From CAZIVE01 sp964542435 (lineage in GTDB: Bacteria > Bacteroidota > Bacteroidia > Bacteroidales > Tannerellaceae): a DNA stretch of 14,217 nucleotides. Made by a program: the position numbers and the translations under genes. Below the pieces are notes generated by a model. The model was not told the origin of the DNA, searched no databases, and saw only the letters and a list, made by a program, of their open reading frames with translations. Location of the stretch: contig CAZIVE010000070.1 in assembly GCA_964542435.1 (NCBI GenBank), positions 1 through 14,217 of the forward strand, written 5' to 3'. Within the stretch, counting starts at the first letter, position 1, and each line of letters opens with the position of its first letter. Of the stretch, positions 6,512-13,720 are shown one piece after another.

Positions 6512-8122
6512 TTAAAATTTATAGCCAAATGAAAGAGCCACACGCGTCGTGTGAGTTTTCAATGAAGCCGGCTGGGCTGTCAGGAAAGCCTTGCCATTTT
6601 CATACATACTTGAGAAAGAATAAGCATCTTCCTTATAGGTACGAAGGACGCAAGCTATATCTGTATAGAACTGCGGCGTGAAACGATAACCCAGTCCAAC
6701 AGAATAATCGGATATACCTTTGTCAACTGTGAAATGAGGAATGGTTCCTACGGTGTTGACCTCAAGCTGTCCATTCTTCAGAACGCTTTCCATAGGACTG
6801 TCAGACCAAGCAGCACCGGCACGAACCGAGAACTGTGGTGTGACTCTAACCTCAGCACCTACACGCAATGTATTCTGATTCTTGAAATAATTCTGGATAT
6901 CATTGTTGTTGGCATCGATATACGTATTTGTATTACCGTTGTTGTCGTACAGTTTCATGTTGCCATAATTGCTCAACTCGTAATCTACGCTCAACAGAGC
7001 ATTCTGTCCGAAGATTGCAGCTGCACTGAACAACCACTTGTCCGGTGTACGATATTCATAATCCGTATAAGCATCGGTATCAGGTGTATGAGCTTTCAAT
7101 GAACGTTCCTTAGAAGCACCGTTTTCCGTGTAAGTCAGATAAGATCCGGCTTCTGCATAATAATAATCGGTCATCTTATACCATGTCGGTGAACTATAGG
7201 CTACACCCAGACGAAGAAAATCGGTTGGACGCGTCAGTACGCCTACTTTCAGGTTATATCCCGTTCCATCCGTACTCAGATTGTTATCGAGGAACAAATC
7301 ATTGTCGTTCGAGAACTTCTCATCGTACTGGGAATTATAATGATAACTCAAGTCGGTGATTCCGACGGTGGCGCCAAACATAAATACATTGGAAACGTCA
7401 AATCCAAAAGAGAGCTGATAGAGATCGACCGATCCACGTTCGTTGACTCTCAGACTAGCTCCACTTAAAGAATAGGGCTGCCAGTTACCGTTCGCATCAA
7501 CATCACCGAAAGAGCTGTAATAAGCGGTATTCTGGTTATTGTAATAATCGATATAACCAGCATTATAACCTAATACAGACAACCAATCCTGAGAAGAATA
7601 GGGATCATAATCAGTGCCTGAAACCATCTGAGTCTTTCCATCAATACCGTATGCACGTGAAGCAATGTAATCAGAAACGGATGTATTCAATGCACTACCG
7701 GCAGACATGGAATAGGAACGGCGGAAGTTCTTAAGACGATTGTAAGAAAAACCGAAATTCCATCCGGTCAAACCCTCGTCATTACCTGTTGGCATATAAC
7801 CTACATAGGCTATATTATCCATACTAAGACGTGTCTTGTCCGTTGTGGTATTCATTCCCAACCATTTGGACTCAGTTGAAAAATTATTCACACTCAACGT
7901 TGTGACCATTTCAGAACTGTGGTAAACAGCAAGACCTGCGGGGTTACCACTCATAGCGGAGATATCTCCACCCAATGCTCCGAAAGCACCACCCATAGCA
8001 AGATAACGGGCCGTTCCATTTAAATCACTCAACGAATATCTATAGGCATCAAGCATGCCCTGTGAAAAAGCGGTGCCGCCCGCAAGGGCGAGCACCGTTA
8101 TGATAATCAAAAATTTTCTCAT
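6512..8122 (-). CDS. FadL/OmpP1-like outer membrane beta-barrel transporter
   Basis: A 536-aa outer membrane protein. A signal peptide (1-20, cleavage likely after AFS) is followed by GTARYLAMGGAFGALGGD (36-53) and SGNPAGLAVY (58-67). These match the N-terminal hatch region of the FadL/OmpP1/TodX family, which passes hydrophobic substrates such as long-chain fatty acids across the outer membrane. The body alternates short aromatic strands with polar loops, and the chain ends in VALSFGYKF, an aromatic C-terminal signal for barrel insertion. At 536 aa it is somewhat longer than typical FadL, with loop insertions rich in Asn, Asp and Tyr. Homologues are often annotated as hemin receptor or outer membrane transport protein. 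The substrate is unknown. It follows the exported low-complexity gene by 53 bases without an obvious promoter, which suggests one operon. Confidence 0.88.
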   Translation of the reverse strand: MRKFLIIITVLALAGGTAFSQGMLDAYRYSLSDLNGTARYLAMGGAFGALGGDISAMSGNPAGLAVYHSSEMVTTLSVNNFSTESKWLGMNTTTDKTRLSMDNIAYVGYMPTGNDEGLTGWNFGFSYNRLKNFRRSYSMSAGSALNTSVSDYIASRAYGIDGKTQMVSGTDYDPYSSQDWLSVLGYNAGYIDYYNNQNTAYYSSFGDVDANGNWQPYSLSGASLRVNERGSVDLYQLSFGFDVSNVFMFGATVGITDLSYHYNSQYDEKFSNDNDLFLDNNLSTDGTGYNLKVGVLTRPTDFLRLGVAYSSPTWYKMTDYYYAEAGSYLTYTENGASKERSLKAHTPDTDAYTDYEYRTPDKWLFSAAAIFGQNALLSVDYELSNYGNMKLYDNNGNTNTYIDANNNDIQNYFKNQNTLRVGAEVRVTPQFSVRAGAAWSDSPMESVLKNGQLEVNTVGTIPHFTVDKGISDYSVGLGYRFTPQFYTDIACVLRTYKEDAYSFSSMYENGKAFLTAQPASLKTHTTRVALSFGYKF

Positions 8123-8175
8123 CTTGTTAGATTATTAAAAATCTGATAGAACTGGTAAAGAGAGCTACGGAAAGA

Positions 8176-9576
8176 TCATCTACGACCACCGCCTGAGCGG
8201 CCGCCGCCGCCACCGCCTCCACCACTGAAGCCACCGCCTCCGCTACTGAAGCCGCCACTTGAACGACTACCACCGCTGAAGCTACCGCCGCCGAATGAGC
8301 CACTACTGCTACTGCGTGTTGCCGGAGCAGAATAACTACGCGACTGAGACTGTGAAGAACGACCTATAGAATAATTTCCCATGGAGCTGGAAGAACGACT
8401 CGGCGTTGAATAAGAGCGACCTGTGCTATACGAGCTGTTGTCACTTGCGCTAACGCCACTTCTACTGCGGCTACCATCATAGATTCTTGTACGGGAAGAA
8501 TTGCTCTCCATTGAAGAACTGCTTATGCTACGAGTCGTAACACCGCTTCCATTGTCAGACATTGTCGAACGACGTCCTGCTCCGGAATTATAAGCAGCAT
8601 CACTCCGTGACAATGAGGTTGCACGGCCTCCGCTTGTACGGAGAGCTGTACCATCATCACCGGAACCATTTCCTATCTTACCACCGTTGCGGCTATTACT
8701 ACCGGCATACATAGATCTGCCGCTGTTGTCTCCGCCCATGAAACTTCTGTCGTAGCCTCTACGGCCATTAGCAAACTCACGTCCGGGACGATCATAGAAG
8801 CGGTCGCCTCCCCAGCCGTAATAGCCACCTCCATAGTAGCCACCATAGTAGTAGGGACTCCACAAGCCTCCGTAATACCACGGACTAAATCCTGCATAGA
8901 AGCCTCCCCAACCGAAGCCTCCCCAGCCGTAATTCCACCATGGATTGTACCATGATGAATACCACCAAGGATCGTATCCATAGAACCATGGATCATAGTA
9001 TCCGTAATAACCACCATACCAAGGAGAATTCCATCCCCAACCCCAACCGTTACCGATGTTGAGATTGAAACTTACGTTGGCTCCATTGGAGTAATCGGTG
9101 TCATAATCATAACCATAATAACCATTGCTCAGATAAAGATCCACCTGATCTGCTCCTGCGATGGTGATTTTGCTTGGAGAGTGATAACGTACAATGCGCT
9201 CAGAATATTCGCTGTCAGAGGTACGAGAATTGGCATCCTTCTGTGCGGATACACTCTTGTTGTTCTGCTGGGCATTCACATTCTGATCTTCATTGTTGTT
9301 ATATGGCTCATCCACACCAACCGACGTACTGCGACGGTTGTACTCATCAACATCCCGACCTTCCGAGTTGTCGGAAGATGTGCGGGTTGAAGGCGTAGCA
9401 ATCGTACTCGTAGTATTACGAGTGGTGGGTTGCTGTACCTTTTTCTCTTCTACCTTAGTCGTTTTCTTTGCTTTGCTTGAAGAGAAATACACGTCATCAT
9501 AGTATTCTCCTTGCGCGCTGACGGTCAACGTCGCAAGCAGCATTGCTACAGATGCAATTAATTTCATGGATTTCAT
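8176..9576 (-). CDS. Exported low-complexity Trp/Tyr/Gly- and Ser/Arg/Gly-rich protein, unknown function
   Basis: A 466-aa secreted protein with no recognised enzymatic domain. The order is: signal peptide (1-21, ending VSAQ); a Ser/Thr/Asn/Gln-rich linker (30-125); a short ordered-looking stretch ERIVRYHSPSKITIAG (126-141) followed by VDLYLSNGYYGYDYD; a Trp/Tyr/Gly block (175-262) with repeats such as PWYGGYYGYYDPW; and a Ser/Arg/Gly tail (262-466) ending in an octaglycine run and SGGGRR. I recall proteins with a similar aromatic block in Bacteroidales, all unnamed. There is no type IX sorting domain, LPXTG motif or lipobox. GAGGAG eight bases before the first ATG supports that start over Met4. 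Such composition suits adhesive, self-associating or matrix proteins, but that is inference. It is probably co-transcribed with the FadL-like gene. Confidence 0.8.
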   Translation of the reverse strand: MKSMKLIASVAMLLATLTVSAQGEYYDDVYFSSSKAKKTTKVEEKKVQQPTTRNTTSTIATPSTRTSSDNSEGRDVDEYNRRSTSVGVDEPYNNNEDQNVNAQQNNKSVSAQKDANSRTSDSEYSERIVRYHSPSKITIAGADQVDLYLSNGYYGYDYDTDYSNGANVSFNLNIGNGWGWGWNSPWYGGYYGYYDPWFYGYDPWWYSSWYNPWWNYGWGGFGWGGFYAGFSPWYYGGLWSPYYYGGYYGGGYYGWGGDRFYDRPGREFANGRRGYDRSFMGGDNSGRSMYAGSNSRNGGKIGNGSGDDGTALRTSGGRATSLSRSDAAYNSGAGRRSTMSDNGSGVTTRSISSSSMESNSSRTRIYDGSRSRSGVSASDNSSYSTGRSYSTPSRSSSSMGNYSIGRSSQSQSRSYSAPATRSSSSGSFGGGSFSGGSRSSGGFSSGGGGFSGGGGGGGGRSGGGRR

Positions 9577-9690
9577 TTTCGTTTCTCCTCTTCTTTAAAT
9601 AGTTCTTTTTCTAATACCTTTAGACATCAACACTCCTCAAAAGTTTAAACCTTCATTCGTCATCGTTGACATCTTCTTAGGATTCTCGTA

Positions 9691-9698
9691 CAAATATA
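9691..9698 (-). promoter_or_regulatory. -7 promoter box for the low-complexity protein-FadL operon
   Basis: The minus strand reads TATATTTG, a full TAnnTTTG match, about 115 bases before the start codon at 9576. No TTTG was found 19-21 bases upstream. If real, the transcript has a leader of about 105 bases. Confidence 0.4.
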
Positions 9699-10136
9699 TG
9701 AAACATTCCTCTCAATCGAATAGGAAATCAAATATTTAACTATATCCTGTTAAAATCAGACCTCACTCAACGTTCAGTCCTTTTTATATACAGACGAGAC
9801 CTTTTTTAAAAACGTTGCACGGACAAATGTTTTTCTTTGTTAAGAATAACCTTAGGCCTTACTGTATTGTTCCGTATTTAATATTTTTTGGGAAAAATAC
9901 ATTCATGATAGCTTCCAACGTCAAACATAAATGGCGTTACGGATCTCAAAAAGCCAATGAACCTTCTCAAAATCGTCGCCACAAGACTGCACGTAGAATC
10001 ATCCTCGTATTTCTGTTCGGTCCATCGGCTTTTCTATTCCGCTATTCAAAGTAAGATGTCGAAAGATCATTTGCTTAATAAAGCACAAAAAAGTATATAC
10101 GAATATATATTACGAACATCACAAACGAGAATATCC
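9699..10136. other. Intergenic stretch without a recognisable gene
   Basis: About 440 bases between two divergent promoters. The open frames inside it, at 9815-10054 and 9957-10139 on the plus strand, have no recognisable motifs, no good start context and a biased composition, so I do not call them genes. I see no tRNA, no clear riboswitch and no convincing terminator. AACGTT occurs twice (about 9769 and 9812). Confidence 0.6.
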
Positions 10137-10144
10137 TAATTTTG
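10137..10144 (+). promoter_or_regulatory. -7 promoter box for the glycosyltransferase gene
   Basis: TAATTTTG matches TAnnTTTG and lies 45 bases before the ATG at 10190, giving a leader of about 38 bases. The expected -33 TTTG is absent. Confidence 0.45.
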
Positions 10145-10189
10145 CCCCCATCTATTGCTCATATAACAATCTAATTAGTCCTTAAGAGA

Positions 10190-11131
10190 ATGAAACGTAA
10201 CGAATGCTGTATTTTAGAGAAAAAGGACGAAGTGCCTCTTTTCTCCATCTTGATTCCTACCTGGAACAATCTCAATTATCTGAAGCTTTGTATTGAAAGC
10301 ATCCAGAAGAACTCCACTTACAGACATCAGATACTCATTCATGTCAACGACGGAAGTGACGGGACATTGGAATGGGTAAAGGAGAACGGCTTTGAATATA
10401 CCCAAAGTGCTTCGAATGTCGGAATATGCTGGGCACTCAACCTGCTCCGGACGAAAGTCAAGACCGATTATATTCTCTACATGAATGATGACATGTACGT
10501 CTGTCCATTGTGGGATAAAGCGCTCTACGACGAAATCCGGAAAGCCGACGACAAGAAATTCTTCTTCTCATCCACATTGCTTCAGCCGCGAGCCAATTGC
10601 GGATCCTGCTGTATATCGTCTGCGAAATACGGGGAAAACCCCGACGAGTTCGACGAACAGGCACTTCTCAAAGACTATATGTCGTACGAACTTCCCGATT
10701 GGTTCGGAGCTACTTCTCCGCCCAACATCGTCCATAAAGATTTATGGGATTTAGTGGGAGGTTATAGCATCGAATTTTCACCGGGAATGTATAGCGATCC
10801 CGACTTTACGGCCAAATTATGGATGGCTGGCGTCAGATTGTTCAAAGGTATTTCCCAAAGCCGCGTCTATCATTTCGAGGCTCGCTCGACGAAAAGAATT
10901 GAAAGAAACAAAGGACAGCTGCAGTTCCTTTCGAAATGGGGAATCACCTCATCTTCTTTCCGCAAGAACATCACCAAACGTGGAGAAGTTTTCCTACCTT
11001 GGCAATTGGAACATGTGCATTCTCTTAAATTGAGAAAAGACATCTTCCGCAGTCACCTCAAAGAATTGCTTTATCTGTTCCAAGACCGAAAAGTCAAAAG
11101 ACTTTGGGACGAAAAGAACAGCATCCTGTAA
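10190..11131 (+). CDS. Glycosyltransferase family 2 protein
   Basis: A 313-aa protein with a GT-A fold glycosyltransferase domain. The N-terminal nucleotide-sugar region is FSILIPTWNNLNYLKLCIES (18-37), followed by HVNDGSDGTLEWV (51-63), ASNVGICWALN (74-84) and the metal-binding DxD-like motif YILYMNDDMYV (94-104). The acceptor-side half includes DWFGATSPPNIVHKDLW (170-186), GGYSIEFSPGMYSDPDF (190-206), with likely acidic catalytic residues, and VYHFEARST (226-234). There is no signal peptide or membrane segment, so it is cytosolic and likely builds a surface polysaccharide or lipid-linked glycan; donor and acceptor are unknown. It stands alone on the plus strand with no capsule or O-antigen genes nearby. 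AAGAGA abuts the start codon. A bidirectional terminator follows 18 bases after the stop. Confidence 0.9.
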   Translation: MKRNECCILEKKDEVPLFSILIPTWNNLNYLKLCIESIQKNSTYRHQILIHVNDGSDGTLEWVKENGFEYTQSASNVGICWALNLLRTKVKTDYILYMNDDMYVCPLWDKALYDEIRKADDKKFFFSSTLLQPRANCGSCCISSAKYGENPDEFDEQALLKDYMSYELPDWFGATSPPNIVHKDLWDLVGGYSIEFSPGMYSDPDFTAKLWMAGVRLFKGISQSRVYHFEARSTKRIERNKGQLQFLSKWGITSSSFRKNITKRGEVFLPWQLEHVHSLKLRKDIFRSHLKELLYLFQDRKVKRLWDEKNSIL

Positions 11132-11149
11132 AAGCCAATAAAAAAAACG

Positions 11150-11175
11150 AAGGGACGACATTACTGCCGTCCCTT
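11150..11175. terminator. Bidirectional terminator between the glycosyltransferase and galM
   Basis: An 8-bp stem AAGGGACG/CGTCCCTT encloses a 10-nt loop. On the minus strand it runs into CG and then TTTTTTTT, a strong terminator for galM, whose stop is 25 bases away. On the plus strand it is followed by TCTTATC, adequate for the glycosyltransferase gene ending at 11131. Confidence 0.85.
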
Positions 11176-11199
11176 TCTTATCTCATGGTCAATGCTCCG

Positions 11200-12336
11200 T
11201 TACTTCTTAACAGAGAACTTATAGATGCAATGGCTCTTGTACGTTGTGCCGGGACGAAGCACGGTAGATGGGAAATCCGGATGATTGGGACTATCAGGGA
11301 AATGTTGTGTCTCAAGGCAGAATGCTCCGCGATGTGGATAGACCGTTCCATGTTTGCCTTTATCTTTTCCATCCATGAAATTACCTGTATAGAACTGGAT
11401 TCCGGGTTCATTGGTATATACATCAAGAAGAATGCCGCTCGTAGGTGAATAAGCTTCGGCTGCAACCTTCGCAATGTCACCGTTTGTATTGAGTACCCAG
11501 TTGAAATCATAGCCGTGACCGAGCTTGAGCTGTTCGAACGGATCGTTGATGCGAGCGCCGATGGCTGTCAGCTGACGGAAATCAAGAGGCGTACCACCTA
11601 CAGAGTCCAATCTGTTGTTCGGAATCAACAAGCTATCAACAGGTGTATATTTATCAGCATTGATCATGACCTGCTGATCCAGAACATCCGAACCGGGAAC
11701 ACCGGAAAGGTTGAAATAGCTGTGGTTGGTAAGGTTGACGACCGTCGGTTTGTCGGTTGTAGCTTCATATTGAATATCGATGGCATTGTCATCGGTCAAG
11801 GTATACGTCACTTTGACATTCAGATTGCCGGGGAATCCAGCTTCGCCATCTTTGGAAAGATAGGTCAACGTAACGCTGGATGAATCATTCTGCACAGCAT
11901 CCCACATACGTGTATAGAAGCCTTGCGGTCCTCCGTGAAGGCAATGGCCATTGTCATTTGCAGGAAGTTTGTATTCTACACCGTCGAGTGTAAACTTAGC
12001 TTGAGCGATACGGTTGCCGTAACGACCGATCAAAGCGCCGAAGTTACCCGTTGAATGTACGTAATCTGCGATGCTATCATAACCCAGGACGACATCTGTC
12101 ATCTTACCATTCTTGTCGGGAACCATTACAGAGACGAGACGTCCACCATAGTTCGTAACGCAGGCTTCCAAACCGTTCTTGTTCTTCAGTACGAACAGGC
12201 CTGTCTGTTTTCCCTGTTCCGTCATTACGAAGTTTGATTTCAGCAAGCCGGAAACGGTAGGCTGTTCCTCGGCCTTTTTGTTACTGCAAGATAACAACAT
12301 GCAAATCGCAGCAGCCGCTAATAAGATTTTCTTCAT
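11200..12336 (-). CDS. galM: Aldose 1-epimerase (mutarotase), lipoprotein form
   Basis: A 378-aa galactose mutarotase that interconverts alpha and beta anomers of aldohexoses, feeding galactose or glucose into catabolism. Conserved features are GRYGNRI (104-110, sugar-binding Arg109), NGHCLHGG (129-136, His134), the catalytic base/acid His in NLTNHSYFNL (201-210, His205), Asp277 in GHGYDFNW (273-280) and the catalytic Glu310 in YTNEPGIQFYTGN (307-319). Unlike cytosolic GalM, it begins with a lipoprotein signal peptide whose lipobox ends LLSC (Cys17), so it probably acts in the periplasm or at the outer membrane. This is common in Bacteroidota, where sugars are released from glycans outside the cytoplasm. 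No galactokinase or polysaccharide-use genes are adjacent. A promoter-like element precedes it and a strong terminator follows. Confidence 0.95.
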   Translation of the reverse strand: MKKILLAAAAICMLLSCSNKKAEEQPTVSGLLKSNFVMTEQGKQTGLFVLKNKNGLEACVTNYGGRLVSVMVPDKNGKMTDVVLGYDSIADYVHSTGNFGALIGRYGNRIAQAKFTLDGVEYKLPANDNGHCLHGGPQGFYTRMWDAVQNDSSSVTLTYLSKDGEAGFPGNLNVKVTYTLTDDNAIDIQYEATTDKPTVVNLTNHSYFNLSGVPGSDVLDQQVMINADKYTPVDSLLIPNNRLDSVGGTPLDFRQLTAIGARINDPFEQLKLGHGYDFNWVLNTNGDIAKVAAEAYSPTSGILLDVYTNEPGIQFYTGNFMDGKDKGKHGTVYPHRGAFCLETQHFPDSPNHPDFPSTVLRPGTTYKSHCIYKFSVKK

Positions 12337-12372
12337 TGATAATAGGAATTAAAGGTTGTTTCTAATTGGGTG

Positions 12373-12404
12373 TAAAGATACATCTTTTAAATGGAAAGAC
12401 GAAA
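12373..12404 (-). promoter_or_regulatory. Candidate promoter for galM
   Basis: On the minus strand TTTC (12404-12401), then 20 bases, then TATCTTTA (12380-12373). Each element differs by one base from TTTG-N20-TAnnTTTG. It lies about 36 bases before the galM start. Confidence 0.45.
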
Positions 12405-12498
12405 TGTTTCCTTAGCCTCTTGTGATTGCCTCGCAGATCGGCCAGATTCATCCCGTATAAAAAGAATGAGACATACAAACGAAGACGATCGAAATGTG

Positions 12499-12506
12499 TA
12501 TCTTTG
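12499..12506 (+). promoter_or_regulatory. -7 promoter box for the WYL regulator
   Basis: TATCTTTG is a full TAnnTTTG match, 25 bases before the ATG at 12532. No TTTG is seen at the -33 position. Its location inside the longer open frame starting at 12391 argues for the downstream start. Confidence 0.55.
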
Positions 12507-12531
12507 CTTTGAATCAAAAGCAGCAACGGAT

Positions 12532-13437
12532 ATGGCAGGAAATGTCTTTGAAAAATATGTCTGGTTAACTTCCATCATTTATGAAGCCGGTGACGAAGGC
12601 ATCAGCTTGGAAATGATCAATGAAAAATGGAAGAAATGCTATCTCAGCGATAATGAAGAGCTTGCGCGGAAGTCGTTCAACAACTGGAAGACCAAAATTG
12701 AAGAGATGTTCAGCATCATTATCGAATGTGACCGAAAAAACGGCTATCGTTACTACATTGACATGCGCGAAGAGATCGAGAAACACGGCATTCGGTCGTG
12801 GCTGCTGGACACGATCTCTGTGAGCAACCTCTTGAATGAGAGCAAGAATCTAAGTCCGAGAATCCTTACTGAGAAGATTCCTTCGTCGCAGAAATATCTC
12901 CAGACTTTGATCAGCGCCATGCGTGACAGCGAAGTACTGGATTTGACCTACCGCAGTTTTAATAGCGACAAATCAGCAACCTTTTCCATCGAGCCTTATT
13001 GTCTGAAGATCTTTAAGCAGCGTTGGTATCTGCTGGCTTATGCTCCGGATTTGGACAGCTTGCGCATCTATGCCTTGGATCGCATCCAAGAGCTTCATCC
13101 GACTGGAGAATCCTTCGTCTATCCTCAAGAATATAATCCGGCAGAGACGTTCGACCGCTTCTTTGGCATCATTGTCAACAGAGATAAGCCGGAGACCATC
13201 CGCATCAAAGCGTCTTATGAACAGAGCAACTATCTCAAGACACTGCCCCTACACGCCACTCAAGAGGTCGAAGAGGAGAACAAAGACTTCACCATCTTCC
13301 GTTATTTTCTGGTTCCGACCTTCGATTTCATGCAGGAAATTCTCTCCTTGGGAAGTGCGGTCATCGTTCTGGAACCGAAACATTTCGCCCAAGAGATAAA
13401 AGAGGAATTAGAAGCCGCATTGAAAAACTATTCATAG
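12532..13437 (+). CDS. WYL-domain transcriptional regulator
   Basis: A 301-aa regulator. An N-terminal winged-helix-like region (about 1-75: FEKYVWLTSIIYEAGDEGI then SLEMINEKWKK) precedes a WYL ligand-sensing domain (about 120-190). In the latter, EVLDLTYRSF leads to IEPYCLKIFKQRWYLLAY with the name-giving Trp165-Tyr166-Leu167, followed by SLRIYALDRIQEL. A C-terminal extension of the WCX type runs from about 220 to 300. WYL proteins bind small ligands or nucleic acid and often act as repressors, sometimes of DNA-damage or phage-defence genes; no such genes are next to it here. An upstream ATG at 12391 would give 348 aa. I prefer 12532 because the protein family usually starts at this MAxNxFExYxWL-like sequence and the promoter box lies between the two ATGs. 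It diverges from galM. Confidence 0.9.
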   Translation: MAGNVFEKYVWLTSIIYEAGDEGISLEMINEKWKKCYLSDNEELARKSFNNWKTKIEEMFSIIIECDRKNGYRYYIDMREEIEKHGIRSWLLDTISVSNLLNESKNLSPRILTEKIPSSQKYLQTLISAMRDSEVLDLTYRSFNSDKSATFSIEPYCLKIFKQRWYLLAYAPDLDSLRIYALDRIQELHPTGESFVYPQEYNPAETFDRFFGIIVNRDKPETIRIKASYEQSNYLKTLPLHATQEVEEENKDFTIFRYFLVPTFDFMQEILSLGSAVIVLEPKHFAQEIKEELEAALKNYS

Positions 13438-13472
13438 ATGAAGGAGAGGATTTTCTGCCATCGGATCAAAAT

Positions 13473-13566
13473 AATTTTTAACCACGGTTAAAAATTTGTA
13501 GGTCTATAGTCTCAGAAAGTTTTAACCACGGTTAAAAAAAGTTTCAACCATGGTTAAAACTTTTTT
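13473..13566. promoter_or_regulatory. Three palindromes TTTTAACCAYGGTTAAAA between the WYL gene and thyA
   Basis: Copy 1 (13473-13496) is an inverted repeat perfect except for the central AC. Copy 2 (13520-13537) has the same core. Copy 3 is centred on CCATGG and extends to 32 bases (13535-13566) with one mismatch, flanked by A and T runs. Centres are 44 and 22 bases apart. Copies 2 and 3 are also head-to-tail 22-bp repeats (13516-13559). This looks like an operator cluster. Copy 3, with its T run at 13561-13566, could also work as a terminator for the WYL gene. Confidence 0.7.
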
Positions 13567-13569
13567 CTT

Positions 13570-13606
13570 CAATGTGAAAGGAAACGCCATCCAATGTGAA
13601 CGGAAA
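13570..13606. repeat. Direct repeat CAATGTGAAMGGAAA, two copies 22 bp apart
   Basis: The 15-base sequence occurs at 13570-13584 and 13592-13606 with a single difference (A or C at position 10). The 22-bp offset equals the spacing of the neighbouring palindromes. The second copy also forms a GTGAA/TTCAC inverted repeat ending at 13613. Confidence 0.5.
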
Positions 13607-13668
13607 TTTTCACACCAGAATTTCATCCTTTTGATAAAAGGAGGCGTCGAGCAAAAGAGCCGGTTTAC

Positions 13669-13700
13669 TTTGGGTATCTGTTTAATTTGTGCTACCTTCG
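13669..13700 (+). promoter_or_regulatory. Promoter for thyA
   Basis: TTTG (13669-13672), then exactly 20 bases, then TACCTTCG (13693-13700), one mismatch from TAnnTTTG. It lies 20 bases before the thyA ATG, so the leader is short (about 14 bases). Confidence 0.65.
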
Positions 13701-13720
13701 CACCAAAGAACGACAACACG

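Noticed and set aside
8673..9017. 114-codon minus-strand frame inside the low-complexity protein gene
   Set aside because: An out-of-frame shadow of the Gly/Tyr/Trp codons; the main frame has a signal peptide and ribosome-binding site.
9815..10139. Two plus-strand frames (79 and 60 codons) in the gap before the glycosyltransferase
   Set aside because: No motif, no ribosome-binding context, and they overlap each other in different frames.
12391..12531. Upstream ATG extending the WYL regulator by 47 residues
   Set aside because: The extension lacks family similarity and a clear -7 box (12499-12506) lies inside it. The start at 12532 gives the usual N-terminus.
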